This document shows positions 21,428 through 30,300 of a stretch of 64,000 nt of DNA, in pieces. Position numbers and translations under genes: made by a program. The first letter of the stretch is position 1; every line of letters begins with the position of its first letter. The DNA is from Pseudoxanthomonas suwonensis 11-1 (GTDB lineage: Bacteria > Pseudomonadota > Gammaproteobacteria > Xanthomonadales > Xanthomonadaceae): NCBI RefSeq assembly GCF_000185965.1, contig NC_014924.1, positions 248,001 through 312,000 on the forward strand. The letters are read 5' to 3'. The notes below the pieces were generated by a model that saw nothing but the letters and a program-made list of their open reading frames with translations, had not been told where the DNA came from and did not search any database.

Positions 21428-23359
21428 GTGTTGCAAGTCATCGAATCGATCGGCATCGCTGCCCCGAGCCGCCCTGCGCCCAGGCCGCCGCATGCGCTGG
21501 CCGCCGAGGCCTGGCTGCCGCAGGCGGCCCCGCTGCCGATGCCCCGCCAGTCCCTGCGCGAGGGTGGACTGTCCCCCGTGCGCCCGGCGACCTCGCCGGC
21601 GACCATCGGCTGGCGCCGCGCCGCCGTGATCGGAACCACCGCCCTGCTGACCGCCGTCGCCACCTTCGGCATGACCCAGGTGCTGCGGGTGGAGGGCCTG
21701 AGCCTGCTGGACATGTGCCTGCTGGGGCTGTTCGTGGCCCTGTTCGCCTGGATCGCGCTGTCCGCCGTCACCGCCTTCGCCGGCTTCTGCGTGCTGCTGA
21801 CCAGGCGCCGCAACCCGCTGGGCCTGTCGGCCGAGGGCCCGCTGCCACGCCTGCAGACCCGCACCGCGCTGCTGATGCCGACCTACCACGAGGATCCGGC
21901 CCGGGTGCTGGCCGGCCTGCAGGCGGTGTACGAGTCGGTCGCCGCCACCGGCCAGCTCGAGTCCTTCGACTTCTTCGTCCTCAGCGACAGCCGCCGGCCC
22001 GAGGTAGTGGCGGAGGAGATCGCCCAGTTCCGCGCCCTGCGCGAGCGCCTGGGCGCCGAAGGCCGCCTGTTCTACCGCTGCCGTGCGGACAACTGCGGCC
22101 GCAAGGCCGGCAACATCGGGGAGTGGGTGCAGCGCTTCGGCGCCGCCTACCCGCAGTTCCTGATCCTGGACGCCGACTCGGTGATGAGCGGCCAGACCCT
22201 GGTCCGCCTCGCCGGCGCCATGGAGAAGCATCCGGGCGTGGGCCTGCTGCAGACCCTGCCGCGGGTGGTCAACGGCAACACCCTGTTCGCGCGCATGCAG
22301 CAGTTCGGCGGGCGCGTCTACGGCCCGGTGATCGGCCATGGCGTGGCCTGGTGGCACGGCTCGGAAAGCAACTACTGGGGCCACAACGCGATGGTCCGTA
22401 CCGAGGCCTTCGCCGCCCACGCCGGCCTGCCCGAGCTGTCCGGCAGCGGCCCGTTCGGCGGCCACGTGTTGAGCCATGACTTCGTCGAGGCCGCGCTGAT
22501 CCGCCGCGCCGGCTGGGCCGTGCACCTGGTGCCGGAGCTGGACGGCAGCTACGAGGAAGGCCCGCCGTCGCTGACCGACATGATGGTGCGCGACCGCCGC
22601 TGGTGCCAGGGCAACCTGCAGCACATGAAGGTGGTCGGCGCCTCGGGCCTGCACTGGGTCAGCCGCAGCCACATGATGGTCGGCATCGGCCACTACTTCA
22701 CCGCGCCGATGTGGGCGATGCTGATGCTCATCGGCCTGGCGATCCCGCTGTACCACGCCGACCTGGCCTGGGACGGGTTCCAGCTGGCCGGTTTCTCGCC
22801 GGTGGAGTACTGGACCCGCCAGGATGCCGAGCGCGTGGCCTGGCTGTTCGCCGGCACCATGCTGGTGCTGTTCCTGCCCAAGATCCTCGGCTATGTGGCG
22901 ATGCTTGGCGATCCGGCCGAGCGCCGTGGCTGCGGTGGCGCCGCCCGCGCCCTGGCCGGCGTCCTGATCGAGAGCGTGCTGGCGGCGCTGATGGCGCCGG
23001 TGGTGATGTTCCGCCAGTCGCGTGGCGTTGCCGAGGTGCTGGCCGGCCGCGACTCCGGCTGGGAAGCGCAGCAGCGCGACGACGGCAGCGTGCCGCTGTC
23101 GGCGCTGGTGCGCAGCTACGGCGGCATCACCCTGTTCGGCGTGTTCATGGGCCTGCTGTCCTGGGCGGTCTCGCCCGGCCTGGCGCTGTGGATGCTGCCG
23201 GTGGTGCTGGGCATGGTGCTGTCGATCCCGACCGTGTGGCTGACCTCCGCCCGCGGCCCGGGCCAGTGGCTGCGCCGCCACGGCATCCTCTGCATCCCCG
23301 AGGAACTGCAGCCGCCGCCGGTGCTGCGTCGCGCCGCCGAGCTGCGCGGCCGCGCCTGA
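21428..23359 (+). CDS. opgH: Osmoregulated periplasmic glucan glucosyltransferase OpgH (MdoH)
   Basis: A 643-residue membrane glycosyltransferase that builds the glucan backbone from UDP-glucose. Hydrophobic helices lie near residues 65-125 and 415-600. The family 2 catalytic domain between them has [32 protein letters not shown] and [14 protein letters not shown] use the GTG at 21428: a GAGGGAGAG site lies just before it, and the seven codons from the alternative ATG at 21407 include CGA, AGG and AGA, rare codons here, so that stretch looks non-coding. OpgH usually pairs with OpgG; no opgG is adjacent. The homologue in plant-associated relatives is called hrpM. Confidence 0.94.
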   Translation: MLQVIESIGIAAPSRPAPRPPHALAAEAWLPQAAPLPMPRQSLREGGLSPVRPATSPATIGWRRAAVIGTTALLTAVATFGMTQVLRVEGLSLLDMCLLGLFVALFAWIALSAVTAFAGFCVLLTRRRNPLGLSAEGPLPRLQTRTALLMPTYHEDPARVLAGLQAVYESVAATGQLESFDFFVLSDSRRPEVVAEEIAQFRALRERLGAEGRLFYRCRADNCGRKAGNIGEWVQRFGAAYPQFLILDADSVMSGQTLVRLAGAMEKHPGVGLLQTLPRVVNGNTLFARMQQFGGRVYGPVIGHGVAWWHGSESNYWGHNAMVRTEAFAAHAGLPELSGSGPFGGHVLSHDFVEAALIRRAGWAVHLVPELDGSYEEGPPSLTDMMVRDRRWCQGNLQHMKVVGASGLHWVSRSHMMVGIGHYFTAPMWAMLMLIGLAIPLYHADLAWDGFQLAGFSPVEYWTRQDAERVAWLFAGTMLVLFLPKILGYVAMLGDPAERRGCGGAARALAGVLIESVLAALMAPVVMFRQSRGVAEVLAGRDSGWEAQQRDDGSVPLSALVRSYGGITLFGVFMGLLSWAVSPGLALWMLPVVLGMVLSIPTVWLTSARGPGQWLRRHGILCIPEELQPPPVLRRAAELRGRA

Positions 23360-23443
23360 GCCAGCCCCACGCCCGTCCCATGGCCGCCTGGTGAGCGCCC
23401 ATGGCGAGGCATACTGTCGGGCTTGGCTTTCAGGGGGAACCCC

Positions 23444-24106
23444 ATGCTGCTGCAGACCGTTGAACAGGAAACCGGCGCCAACCCGCAATGGACCGTGGTG
23501 TGGCTGCACGGCCTCGGCGCCGACGGCCATGACTTCGCCCCGATCGTGCCCGAGCTGGTGCGCCCGCACTGGCCGGCGCTGCGCTTCGTGTTCCCGCACG
23601 CGCCGGTGCGCCCGGTGACGATCAATGGCGGCACCCCGATGCGCGCCTGGTACGACATCGTCGGCATGGACTTCGCCACCCGCGCCGAAGCCGCGGGCGT
23701 GGAGGAGTCGATCGCCCAGGTCGAGGCCCTGATCGCACGCGAGGCCGAGCGCGGCATTCCTGCCTCGCGCCTGCTGCTGGCCGGCTTCTCCCAGGGCGGC
23801 GCGATCACCCTGGCCGCCGGCCTGCGCCGGCGGGAGCCGCTGGCCGGCCTCATCGCCCTGTCCACCTACCTGCCCGGCGGCGCCACGGCGGCTGCGGCGC
23901 GCGAGGTGAACTCGGTGGCCCAGCCGGTGTTCTTCGCCCACGGCCAGGACGACCCGGTGATCCCGGTCCAGCACGGCGTGGCCAGCGCCCGCGCGCTGGA
24001 ACAGGCCGGCTTCGAGGTGGAATGGCACCACTACCCGATGGCCCACCAGGTCTGCGCCCAGGAGATCGCCGACCTCGGCGACTGGCTGGAGCGGCGTTTC
24101 CGCTGA
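23444..24106 (+). CDS. Phospholipase/carboxylesterase family alpha/beta hydrolase
   Basis: A 220-residue alpha/beta hydrolase of the PF02230 family, which hydrolyses carboxylic esters and, in some members, thioesters. The nucleophile is in LAGFSQGGAIT, the acid in HGQDDPVIP and the histidine in YPMAHQVC. The oxyanion region is WLHGLGADGHDF. There is no signal peptide, so it is cytoplasmic. The ATG at 23444 has CAGGGGGAA upstream; a TTG 21 bases earlier is less likely. A CATACT box lies at 23410-23415. The substrate is unknown. Confidence 0.92.
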   Translation: MLLQTVEQETGANPQWTVVWLHGLGADGHDFAPIVPELVRPHWPALRFVFPHAPVRPVTINGGTPMRAWYDIVGMDFATRAEAAGVEESIAQVEALIAREAERGIPASRLLLAGFSQGGAITLAAGLRRREPLAGLIALSTYLPGGATAAAAREVNSVAQPVFFAHGQDDPVIPVQHGVASARALEQAGFEVEWHHYPMAHQVCAQEIADLGDWLERRFR

Positions 24107-24203
24107 TCCGCTGGCGCCGTCCAGGCGCGCCCCGGAGCAGGCGGGTGACGCGCGGCCTCCGCGGCGGCTACCATGGCCGCGGGGAAAATCCGACATCTGC
24201 CTG

Positions 24204-24926
24204 ATGCACAGCCTGAAGCTGGTGATCGCCGACGACGAGCCGCTGGCGCGCGAGCGCCTGCGCACGCTCCTTTCCGGCGACATGGGGGTGGAAGTGGTGG
24301 CCGAGGCCGGCGACGGCAGCGAGGTGCTGGACGCCTGCGCCATGCACCAGCCGCACGCCGTGCTGCTGGACATCGCCATGCCCGGCATGGATGGGCTGGA
24401 AGTCGCGCGGCGCCTGGCCGACAGCGATCCGGCCACCGCCGTGGTGTTCTGCACCGCCTACGACGGGCATGCGCTGTCGGCCTTCGAGGCCGCGGCGATC
24501 GACTACCTGGTCAAGCCGGTGCGGCCCGAACGCCTGGCCGTGGCCCTGGAGCGCGTCCGCACCTTCCTCGCCGGGCGTCCCGCGGTCGCCCCGCGGCGGA
24601 CCCAGCTGTGCGCGCGCCTGCGCGGCAGCCTGCGGGTGATCCCGCTGGAGGAGGTGCGCTACCTGCAGGCCGAGGAGAAGTACGTGGTCGTGCACCACGC
24701 CCGCGGCCAGGACCTGATCGAGGAGTCGCTGAAGTCGCTGGAGGAGGAGTTCGGCGACCTGTTCGTGCGCATCCACCGCAACTGCCTGGTGGCCCGGCGC
24801 GAACTGGCCGAGCTCAAGCGCACCCCGGACGGCCACGTGCACGCGCTGCTGCGCAGCGGCGGCACCCCGCTCGAGGTCAGCCGGCGCTGCGTGCCGCAGC
24901 TGCGCCAGGCCCTGCAGCAACCCTGA
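24204..24926 (+). CDS. LytTR-family response regulator (AlgR-like)
   Basis: A 240-residue regulator. Its receiver domain (1-115) has VIADDEPLARERL, phospho-acceptor Asp in LLDIAMPGMDGLE, and DYLVKPVRPERL. The LytTR DNA-binding domain (about 135-235) has VRYLQAEEKYVVVHH and FVRIHRNCLVAR. Its position 91 bases before hemC is the order seen for algR-hemC in Pseudomonas, where AlgR controls surface polysaccharide and motility. The algZ-type kinase that normally precedes algR is not here; a carboxylesterase occupies that place. Calling it AlgR by function would be inference. Confidence 0.92.
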   Translation: MHSLKLVIADDEPLARERLRTLLSGDMGVEVVAEAGDGSEVLDACAMHQPHAVLLDIAMPGMDGLEVARRLADSDPATAVVFCTAYDGHALSAFEAAAIDYLVKPVRPERLAVALERVRTFLAGRPAVAPRRTQLCARLRGSLRVIPLEEVRYLQAEEKYVVVHHARGQDLIEESLKSLEEEFGDLFVRIHRNCLVARRELAELKRTPDGHVHALLRSGGTPLEVSRRCVPQLRQALQQP

Positions 24927-25005
24927 ACTCGCGCCGTAGGCGGCCAGCCCCAGGGGTGCCCGTGTTGCAAGCGGACCGCGCAAGGCGCGGCAGGCCGCCA
25001 TCACC

Positions 25006-25011
25006 GATAAT
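25006..25011 (+). promoter_or_regulatory. -10-like box next to the hemC start
   Basis: GATAAT ends 6 bases before the hemC ATG and is followed by GCGCGC. If active, transcription would start at or next to the start codon, giving a leaderless mRNA. No good -35 hexamer is seen. Confidence 0.35.
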
Positions 25012-25017
25012 GCGCGC

Positions 25018-25923
25018 ATGGACACCCTGCGCATCGCCACCCGAAAGAGCCCGCTCGCCCTGTGGCAGAGCGAACACGTCGCCGCCCGCCTGCGCGCCGC
25101 CCATCCCGGGCTGGAGGTGGTGCTGGTGCCGCTGAGCACCCGTGGCGACGAGGTGCTGGACCGCTCGCTGGCGGCGATCGGCGGCAAGGGCCTGTTCCTC
25201 AAGGAGCTGGAGATCGCGATGGAGCGGGGCGAGGCCGACTGCGCCGTGCATTCGCTCAAGGACGTGCCGATGGAGCTGGAGCCGGGCTTCGTGCTGCCGG
25301 CCGTGCTCGAGCGCGCCGATCCGGCCGACGCCTTCGTCAGCAACGACTTCGCCGACCTCGACGCGCTGCCGCAGGGCGCGGTGGTCGGCACCTCCTCGCT
25401 GCGCCGCCAGGCCCAGCTGCGCGCGCGCCGCCCGGACCTGCAGCTGCGCGACCTGCGCGGCAACGTGAACACCCGCCTGGCCAAGCTCGACGCCGGCGAG
25501 TACCACGCGATCATCCTCGCCTGCGCCGGACTGCAGCGCCTGGGCCTGGATGCGCGCATCCGCGCCCGCCTGGTGCCGCCGCAGTGGCTGCCGGCACCGG
25601 CGCAGGCGGTGGTCGCCTGCGAGTGCCGCGCCGGCGACGAACGCACCATCGGCCTGCTGTCGCTGCTGGAACACGCCCCGACCCGCGCCGTGATCGAGGC
25701 CGAGCGCGCGCTCAACCGCGGCCTGCACGGCAGCTGCCACGTGCCGGTGGCCGCCTACGCCGAACTGCATGACCGCACCCTCCGGCTGCAGGCGCTGGTG
25801 GGTTCGGCCGCCGACGGGCGTGCCGTGCGCGCCGAAGGGGAGGGTCCGGCGGCGGACCCGCAGACCCTGGGTTCGCGCCTGGCCGCGGAGCTGCTGGAGC
25901 GCGGCGCCGGCGAGTTCCTGTAA
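25018..25923 (+). CDS. hemC: Porphobilinogen deaminase (hydroxymethylbilane synthase)
   Basis: A 301-residue enzyme that joins four porphobilinogens into hydroxymethylbilane for haem synthesis. It starts [20 protein letters not shown] and has [15 protein letters not shown] and [15 protein letters not shown]; Cys240 in the last motif carries the dipyrromethane cofactor. Length is typical. Unlike the common hemC-hemD arrangement, no uroporphyrinogen-III synthase gene follows; a WYL regulator does. Confidence 0.97.
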   Translation: MDTLRIATRKSPLALWQSEHVAARLRAAHPGLEVVLVPLSTRGDEVLDRSLAAIGGKGLFLKELEIAMERGEADCAVHSLKDVPMELEPGFVLPAVLERADPADAFVSNDFADLDALPQGAVVGTSSLRRQAQLRARRPDLQLRDLRGNVNTRLAKLDAGEYHAIILACAGLQRLGLDARIRARLVPPQWLPAPAQAVVACECRAGDERTIGLLSLLEHAPTRAVIEAERALNRGLHGSCHVPVAAYAELHDRTLRLQALVGSAADGRAVRAEGEGPAADPQTLGSRLAAELLERGAGEFL

Positions 25924-26008
25924 GCGCCGGCCGAGCGGTCCGGGCAGGCCGGTCGGCATGGACCCGCGGGGCGGCGAAGCCGCCGTCGCAGCGTTGACTG
26001 CAACAACG

Positions 26009-26014
26009 CATAAT
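26009..26014 (+). promoter_or_regulatory. -10-like box next to the WYL regulator start
   Basis: CATAAT ends 8 bases before the ATG at 26023. A TTGACT hexamer lies only 9 bases upstream of it, too close for a standard promoter. Possible short-leader or leaderless transcript. Confidence 0.3.
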
Positions 26015-26022
26015 CGGCGCCT

Positions 26023-26991
26023 ATGGACCGCTACGAACGCATCAACGCGCTGCACCGCATCCTCAAGGCGGCGCGCTATCCGGTGACCGTGCCCCGCCTG
26101 CAGGAGGAGCTTGGCTGCTCCCGGGCCACGGTCTACCGCGACCTGGCCTTCCTGCGCGACGCGCTGATGGCGCCGGTGGAGGGCGATGGCGAGGCGGGCT
26201 TCCGCTACGCCGCGGCCGAGAGCGACCGGTTCGAGCTGCCCGGGCTGTGGCTCAGCTCCGAGGAGCTGTACGCCCTGCTGGCCTCGCAGCAGCTGCTGCG
26301 GCGTACCGGCGCCGGCGTGCTGTCGAGCGTGCTGGCCCCGCTGCAGCAGCGCATCGAAGGCCTGCTGTCCGCCCAGGCCGGCACCAGCCGCTGGCCGGTC
26401 GAGCGGGTGCGGGTGATCCCGCACCGCGGCCGTCGCCTGGACGAGACCAGCTTCCGCGCCGTCGCCTCGGCCGTGCTGGAGCGGCGCAGGCTGGCGTTCG
26501 AGTACCGCGCCCGTTCCACCGACGAGACCACCCGCCGCAAGGTCTCGCCCCAGCGCATCACCCACTACCGCGACAACTGGTACCTGGACGCCTGGGACCA
26601 CGAGCGCGAGGCCCTGCGCAGCTTCGCCGTCGACCGGATCATGCAGGCCCGGGTCCTGGAGGACGCCGCGCAGGACGTGGAGGACACGGTGCTGGACCAG
26701 CACTTCGCCTCCAGCTACGGCATCTTCTCCGGCGAGCCCAAGGGCTGGGCGACCATCGTCTTCAGCCCCAAGGTCGCGCGCTGGGTGGCCGACGAGCACT
26801 GGCATTCGCGCCAGCAGGGCCGCTTCCTGCCCGACGGCCGCTACGAGCTGAAGGTGCCCTACAGCGTGCCGCGCGAGCTGCTGATGGACGTGCTGCACTA
26901 CGGCGCCGACGCCGAGATCGTCGAGCCGCAGATGCTGCGCGAGCAGGCCAAGAGCCTGCTGTCGCTGGCGCTGTCGCAGTACGACCGCTGA
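26023..26991 (+). CDS. YafY-type HTH and WYL domain transcriptional regulator
   Basis: A 322-residue protein. An N-terminal HTH_11 domain (about 1-55, with LQEELGCSRATVYRDLAFL) is followed by a WYL domain (about 140-215; the signature reads NWYLDAWDHEREALRSFAVD) and a C-terminal WCX-like region to residue 315. WYL proteins bind ligands, often nucleic acid or nucleotide signals, and regulate DNA damage or defence genes in some species. No defence or mobile genes are nearby, and I see no evident target. Confidence 0.92.
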   Translation: MDRYERINALHRILKAARYPVTVPRLQEELGCSRATVYRDLAFLRDALMAPVEGDGEAGFRYAAAESDRFELPGLWLSSEELYALLASQQLLRRTGAGVLSSVLAPLQQRIEGLLSAQAGTSRWPVERVRVIPHRGRRLDETSFRAVASAVLERRRLAFEYRARSTDETTRRKVSPQRITHYRDNWYLDAWDHEREALRSFAVDRIMQARVLEDAAQDVEDTVLDQHFASSYGIFSGEPKGWATIVFSPKVARWVADEHWHSRQQGRFLPDGRYELKVPYSVPRELLMDVLHYGADAEIVEPQMLREQAKSLLSLALSQYDR

Positions 26992-27551
26992 GGCTATTCC
27001 GCGTTCCCCCGGGAGGGGTCGGGGTGAGGATCGGCAACACGCCCCATGCGAGCGCTCGCGCGAGTGGGAAGTGGCGCTCCGGGCCCGTCTGCGTCGGCAA
27101 TGACCCGCTCTGTAGCCTCCCCCACCGGACGGGGGGCATCCCGTGTATATCCGGCGCCCAAGCGACATCGCAGGCACCGCGACCCTCTCCCCAACCTCCG
27201 CTCAGCGCGTCCATGGGAGGCGGGCGTTCACCGCCATGCGTGCCGGTGGCGCGCAGGCATGTCGGCCCACCCGGCGGAGAAAGGGCTAAGCCATCCCTCC
27301 TCTCCCTTCGGGGAGAGGAGAGGGGCGAGGGTCGGTAGCCCGGCGCAGGCCGGCGCTCGCGGGACAGGTACATGGCCGCCCACACTGGAGGGGCGCATGC
27401 CGTGCATGTCCGGCGACCGGTGAGATTGTCGTCCGATCTTCCCCCGGGAGGGGGAGGGGCCAAGCCGCTCCCCTCCAGTCCGGGAGGGTGGCATCGCAGC
27501 CTGTGAGATGGACCCCCGGCAACCTGCGCCTCCCAACAAGGAGCTGCAGCC
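26992..27551. repeat. 560-base non-coding repeat cluster
   Basis: No gene is supported here. Internal repeats: TTCCCCCGGGAGGGG occurs at 27004-27018 and again at 27439-27453. A diverged 35-45 base unit around 27122-27165 (CACCGGACGGGGGGCATCCC then CGTGTATATCCGGCGCC) recurs around 27383-27421 (CACTGGAGGGGCGCATGCC then GTGCATGTCCGGCGAC). GACCCTCTCCCC at 27181-27192 pairs with GGGGCGAGGGTC at 27322-27333 around a hairpin with a ten-base stem and TTCG loop (27297-27320). The GACCCTCTCCCCAACC block also occurs near 15035. This is typical of REP-like families in Xanthomonadaceae. Confidence 0.7.
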
Positions 27552-27893
27552 ATGTCGAACTGGTCGCCCACCCCCGCCGCCGCGCCCCGCCACCTCCAAT
27601 CCGCCGACGCGCCGGAATCGGGCCTGGAGAAGGCCCTGCGTTACTGGTTCGCCACCGGCCTGCTGGGCGTCTGCCTGGTGCCGGCGCTGCGCGGCTCCTC
27701 GGAATGGATCGGCTGGCTGCCGCTGTGGCTGGTGGGGATGCCGCTGGCGGCCTGGTGGGCGCTGCACCGCTTCCGCCTGCCGGCCGCCGCGCCGGCCCTG
27801 GCCCGGCGCCTGCGCCAGATGCGGCCGCGGGCCCAGGCGCGCCGCCGCGGCACCCGCCGCCTGGCCGGCTTCGGTCGCCGCGCAGTGGCCTGA
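27552..27893 (+). CDS. Small membrane protein of unknown function
   Basis: A 113-residue protein. Two hydrophobic helices at about residues 30-50 (YWFATGLLGVCLVPAL) and 53-72 (IGWLPLWLVGMPLAAWWAL) are followed by a strongly basic Arg-rich tail, which should stay in the cytoplasm. An AAGGAG site precedes the ATG. I recognise no family. It stands alone between the repeat cluster and an S9 peptidase gene. Confidence 0.7.
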   Translation: MSNWSPTPAAAPRHLQSADAPESGLEKALRYWFATGLLGVCLVPALRGSSEWIGWLPLWLVGMPLAAWWALHRFRLPAAAPALARRLRQMRPRAQARRRGTRRLAGFGRRAVA

Positions 27894-28081
27894 GACGGCA
27901 GGGGGGACGGGGCGTGCAGGGCGACCGCCCCGGCCTGGCCGCCCGGTCGCCGCCCGGCCGGGCCAGCCTCGCGGACAGGCTGGACCCTCTCCGCACAGGG
28001 CCCGGCCCTGACCATCGGCAGGCGTGACCCTCCGGAGGCTGTGCTAGCTTCGCCGGCTCAGTTCAGTTTTCGGAGTAACCG

Positions 28082-30193
28082 ATGTCGCGTCTTGCCCAGG
28101 CCTGCCTTGTCGCCGGCCTTGCCGCCGCCGGAGCGGCCCATGCCCAGGAGCCCACCATGGCCGACGACCCCTACCAGTGGCTCGAGGACGTCACCGGCGA
28201 ACGCCAGCTGGCCTGGGTCCGCGCCCGGAACGCCAAGACCGACGCCGCCCTGGCTTCCACCCCGGAGTTCAAGGCCATGGAGGCCGGCATCCGCGAGGTG
28301 CTGGACTCGGACGCCAAGATCCCCGGCGTGCAGAAGATGGGGAATTACTACTACAACTTCTGGAAGGACCGTAACCACGAGCGCGGCGTCTGGCGCCGGA
28401 CCACGCTGGAGGAATACCGCAAGCCGAACCCGGCGTGGGAGACCATCCTCGACCTCGACGCGCTGAACAAGGCCGAGGGCGAGAACTGGGTGTGGCACGG
28501 CGCCGACTGCCTGCGTCCGTCCTACGAGCGCTGCCTGGTCGCGCTGTCGCGCGGCGGCGCCGATGCCGACGTCACCCGCGAGTTCGACATGAACAGCCGC
28601 ACCTGGATCAAGGACGGCTTCTTCCGTCCCGAGGCCAAGGGCGGCCTGGGCTGGATCGACCAGGACACGGTCTACGTCTACACCGACTTCGGCGACGGCT
28701 CGCTGACCGAGTCCGGCTACCCGCGCATCGCCAAGCGCTGGAAGCGCGGCACCCCGCTGGAATCGGCGGAGGTGGTGTACGAGGGCAGGGCCGATGACAT
28801 GTACATCGCCGCCGTCCACGACGACACCCCCGGCTTCGAGCGCGACTTCGTCAGCCGCACCATCGCCTTCTACAACGACGAGCTGTACCTGGTCGGCAAG
28901 GACGGCAAGCTCGCCAGGATCGACGTGCCGAACTCGGCCAGCGCCGGGGTCAAGCGCGAGTGGCTGACGGTGGAGCTGCGCGAGCCGTGGACCGTGGGCG
29001 GCAGGACCTATGCGGCCGGCTCGCTGCTGGCGGCGGACTTCGACGGGTTCATGGCCGGCAAGCGCGAGTTCGAGGTCCTGTTCGAGCCGACCGAGCGCAG
29101 CTCGCTGGCCAGCGTCACCTGGACCCGTTCGCACCTGGTGCTCAATGTCCTCGAGGACGTGAAGAACCGCCTGCACGTGCTGACCCCGGGCAAGGACGGC
29201 TGGAAGCGCAGCGAGTTCGTGGGCGCGCCGGCGTTCGGCACCCTGGGCGTGTCGGCGGTGGACAGCGACGAGTCCGACGCGGTGTGGCTGACCGCCACCG
29301 ACTACCTGACCCCGACCACGCTGTCCCTGGCCACCATCGGCCAGCAGCCGGAGCAGCTGAAGTCGATGCCGTCGTTCTTCGACAGCAGCACCCAGGTGAT
29401 CGAGCAGCACTTCGCCACCAGCAAGGACGGCACCCGCGTGCCCTACTTCCTGGTGCGCCCGAAGGACCTGGCGCTGGACGGCAAGGCGCCGACCCTGCTG
29501 TACGGCTACGGCGGCTTCGAGGTCTCGCTGACCCCCGGCTATTCCGGTGGCCTCGGCCGCGCCTGGCTGTCGCGCGGCGGCGTGTACGTGGTGGCCAACA
29601 TCCGCGGCGGCGGCGAGTACGGCCCGCGCTGGCACCAGGCCGCGCTCAAGGCCAACCGCCACAAGGCCTACGAGGACATGGCCGCGGTGGCGCAGGACCT
29701 GGTGGCGCGGAAGATCACCTCGCCCCAGCACCTGGGCGTGCAGGGCGGCAGCAATGGCGGCCTGCTCACCGGCAACATGCTGACCCAGTACCCGGAGCTG
29801 TTCGGCGCGGTGGTGGTGCAGGTCCCGCTGCTGGACATGAAGCGCTACAACAAGCTGCTGGCGGGCGCGTCGTGGATGGCCGAGTACGGCAACCCGGACA
29901 CGGCCGACTGGGAGTTCATCCAGACCTTCTCGCCGTACCACCTGTTCGACCCGGCCAGGGAGTACCCGCCGGTGATCTTCCTCACATCCACCCGCGATGA
30001 CCGCGTCCACCCGGGCCATGCGCGCAAGATGGCGGCGAAGATGATCGATGCCGGCAAGGACGTGACCTACTTCGAGAACATCGAGGGCGGCCACGGCGGC
30101 GCGGCCAACAACGCCCAGGCCGCGCACATGAGCGCGCTGGCCTACGCCTTCCTCTGGCAGCGCCTGAGCCAGCCGGCCAGGGCGAAGAAGTAG
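28082..30193 (+). CDS. Secreted prolyl oligopeptidase (S9A)
   Basis: A 703-residue serine peptidase. A signal peptide (residues 1-21, ending AHA) is followed by a seven-bladed beta-propeller (about 30-420) and an alpha/beta hydrolase domain. The triad is visible: Ser in GGSNGG, Asp in TSTRDDRVHP, His in EGGHGG. YGYGGFEVSLTP is the usual start of the catalytic core. It cleaves short peptides, probably in the periplasm. An intrinsic terminator follows, and a second S9A gene lies downstream, so the two are neighbours but probably separate transcripts. Confidence 0.94.
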   Translation: MSRLAQACLVAGLAAAGAAHAQEPTMADDPYQWLEDVTGERQLAWVRARNAKTDAALASTPEFKAMEAGIREVLDSDAKIPGVQKMGNYYYNFWKDRNHERGVWRRTTLEEYRKPNPAWETILDLDALNKAEGENWVWHGADCLRPSYERCLVALSRGGADADVTREFDMNSRTWIKDGFFRPEAKGGLGWIDQDTVYVYTDFGDGSLTESGYPRIAKRWKRGTPLESAEVVYEGRADDMYIAAVHDDTPGFERDFVSRTIAFYNDELYLVGKDGKLARIDVPNSASAGVKREWLTVELREPWTVGGRTYAAGSLLAADFDGFMAGKREFEVLFEPTERSSLASVTWTRSHLVLNVLEDVKNRLHVLTPGKDGWKRSEFVGAPAFGTLGVSAVDSDESDAVWLTATDYLTPTTLSLATIGQQPEQLKSMPSFFDSSTQVIEQHFATSKDGTRVPYFLVRPKDLALDGKAPTLLYGYGGFEVSLTPGYSGGLGRAWLSRGGVYVVANIRGGGEYGPRWHQAALKANRHKAYEDMAAVAQDLVARKITSPQHLGVQGGSNGGLLTGNMLTQYPELFGAVVVQVPLLDMKRYNKLLAGASWMAEYGNPDTADWEFIQTFSPYHLFDPAREYPPVIFLTSTRDDRVHPGHARKMAAKMIDAGKDVTYFENIEGGHGGAANNAQAAHMSALAYAFLWQRLSQPARAKK

Positions 30194-30202
30194 CCAGCAA
30201 CC

Positions 30203-30232
30203 AAGCGCCCCCGGCCACGTCCGGGGGCGCTT
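30203..30232 (+). terminator. Intrinsic terminator between the two S9 peptidase genes
   Basis: A perfect 12-base stem (30203-30214 with 30221-30232, AAGCGCCCCCGG/CCGGGGGCGCTT), six-base loop, then CGCTTT, starting 9 bases past the stop. Confidence 0.8.
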
Positions 30233-30300
30233 CGCTTTGGAGCCCGGCGCCACGCGCCACGGCCGTTCCGCGTACCGTCACCCGCCCAGGGACCGCATCG

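Noticed and set aside
21272-24454. Very long minus-strand open frame (over 1000 codons) opposite opgH, the esterase and the LuxR gene
   Set aside because: It runs antisense to well-identified genes, and its product is low-complexity His/Gln/Gly/Ala/Arg-rich, typical of shadow frames in GC-rich DNA.
26023-26991. WYL regulator as a marker of a defence island
   Set aside because: WYL proteins can control defence systems, but no nuclease, CRISPR, restriction or BREX-type gene is near; the neighbours are hemC and peptidases.
26992-27551. CRISPR array or miniature transposon in the repeat cluster
   Set aside because: Repeats are few, diverged and unevenly spaced, and no terminal inverted repeat with target duplication could be confirmed.
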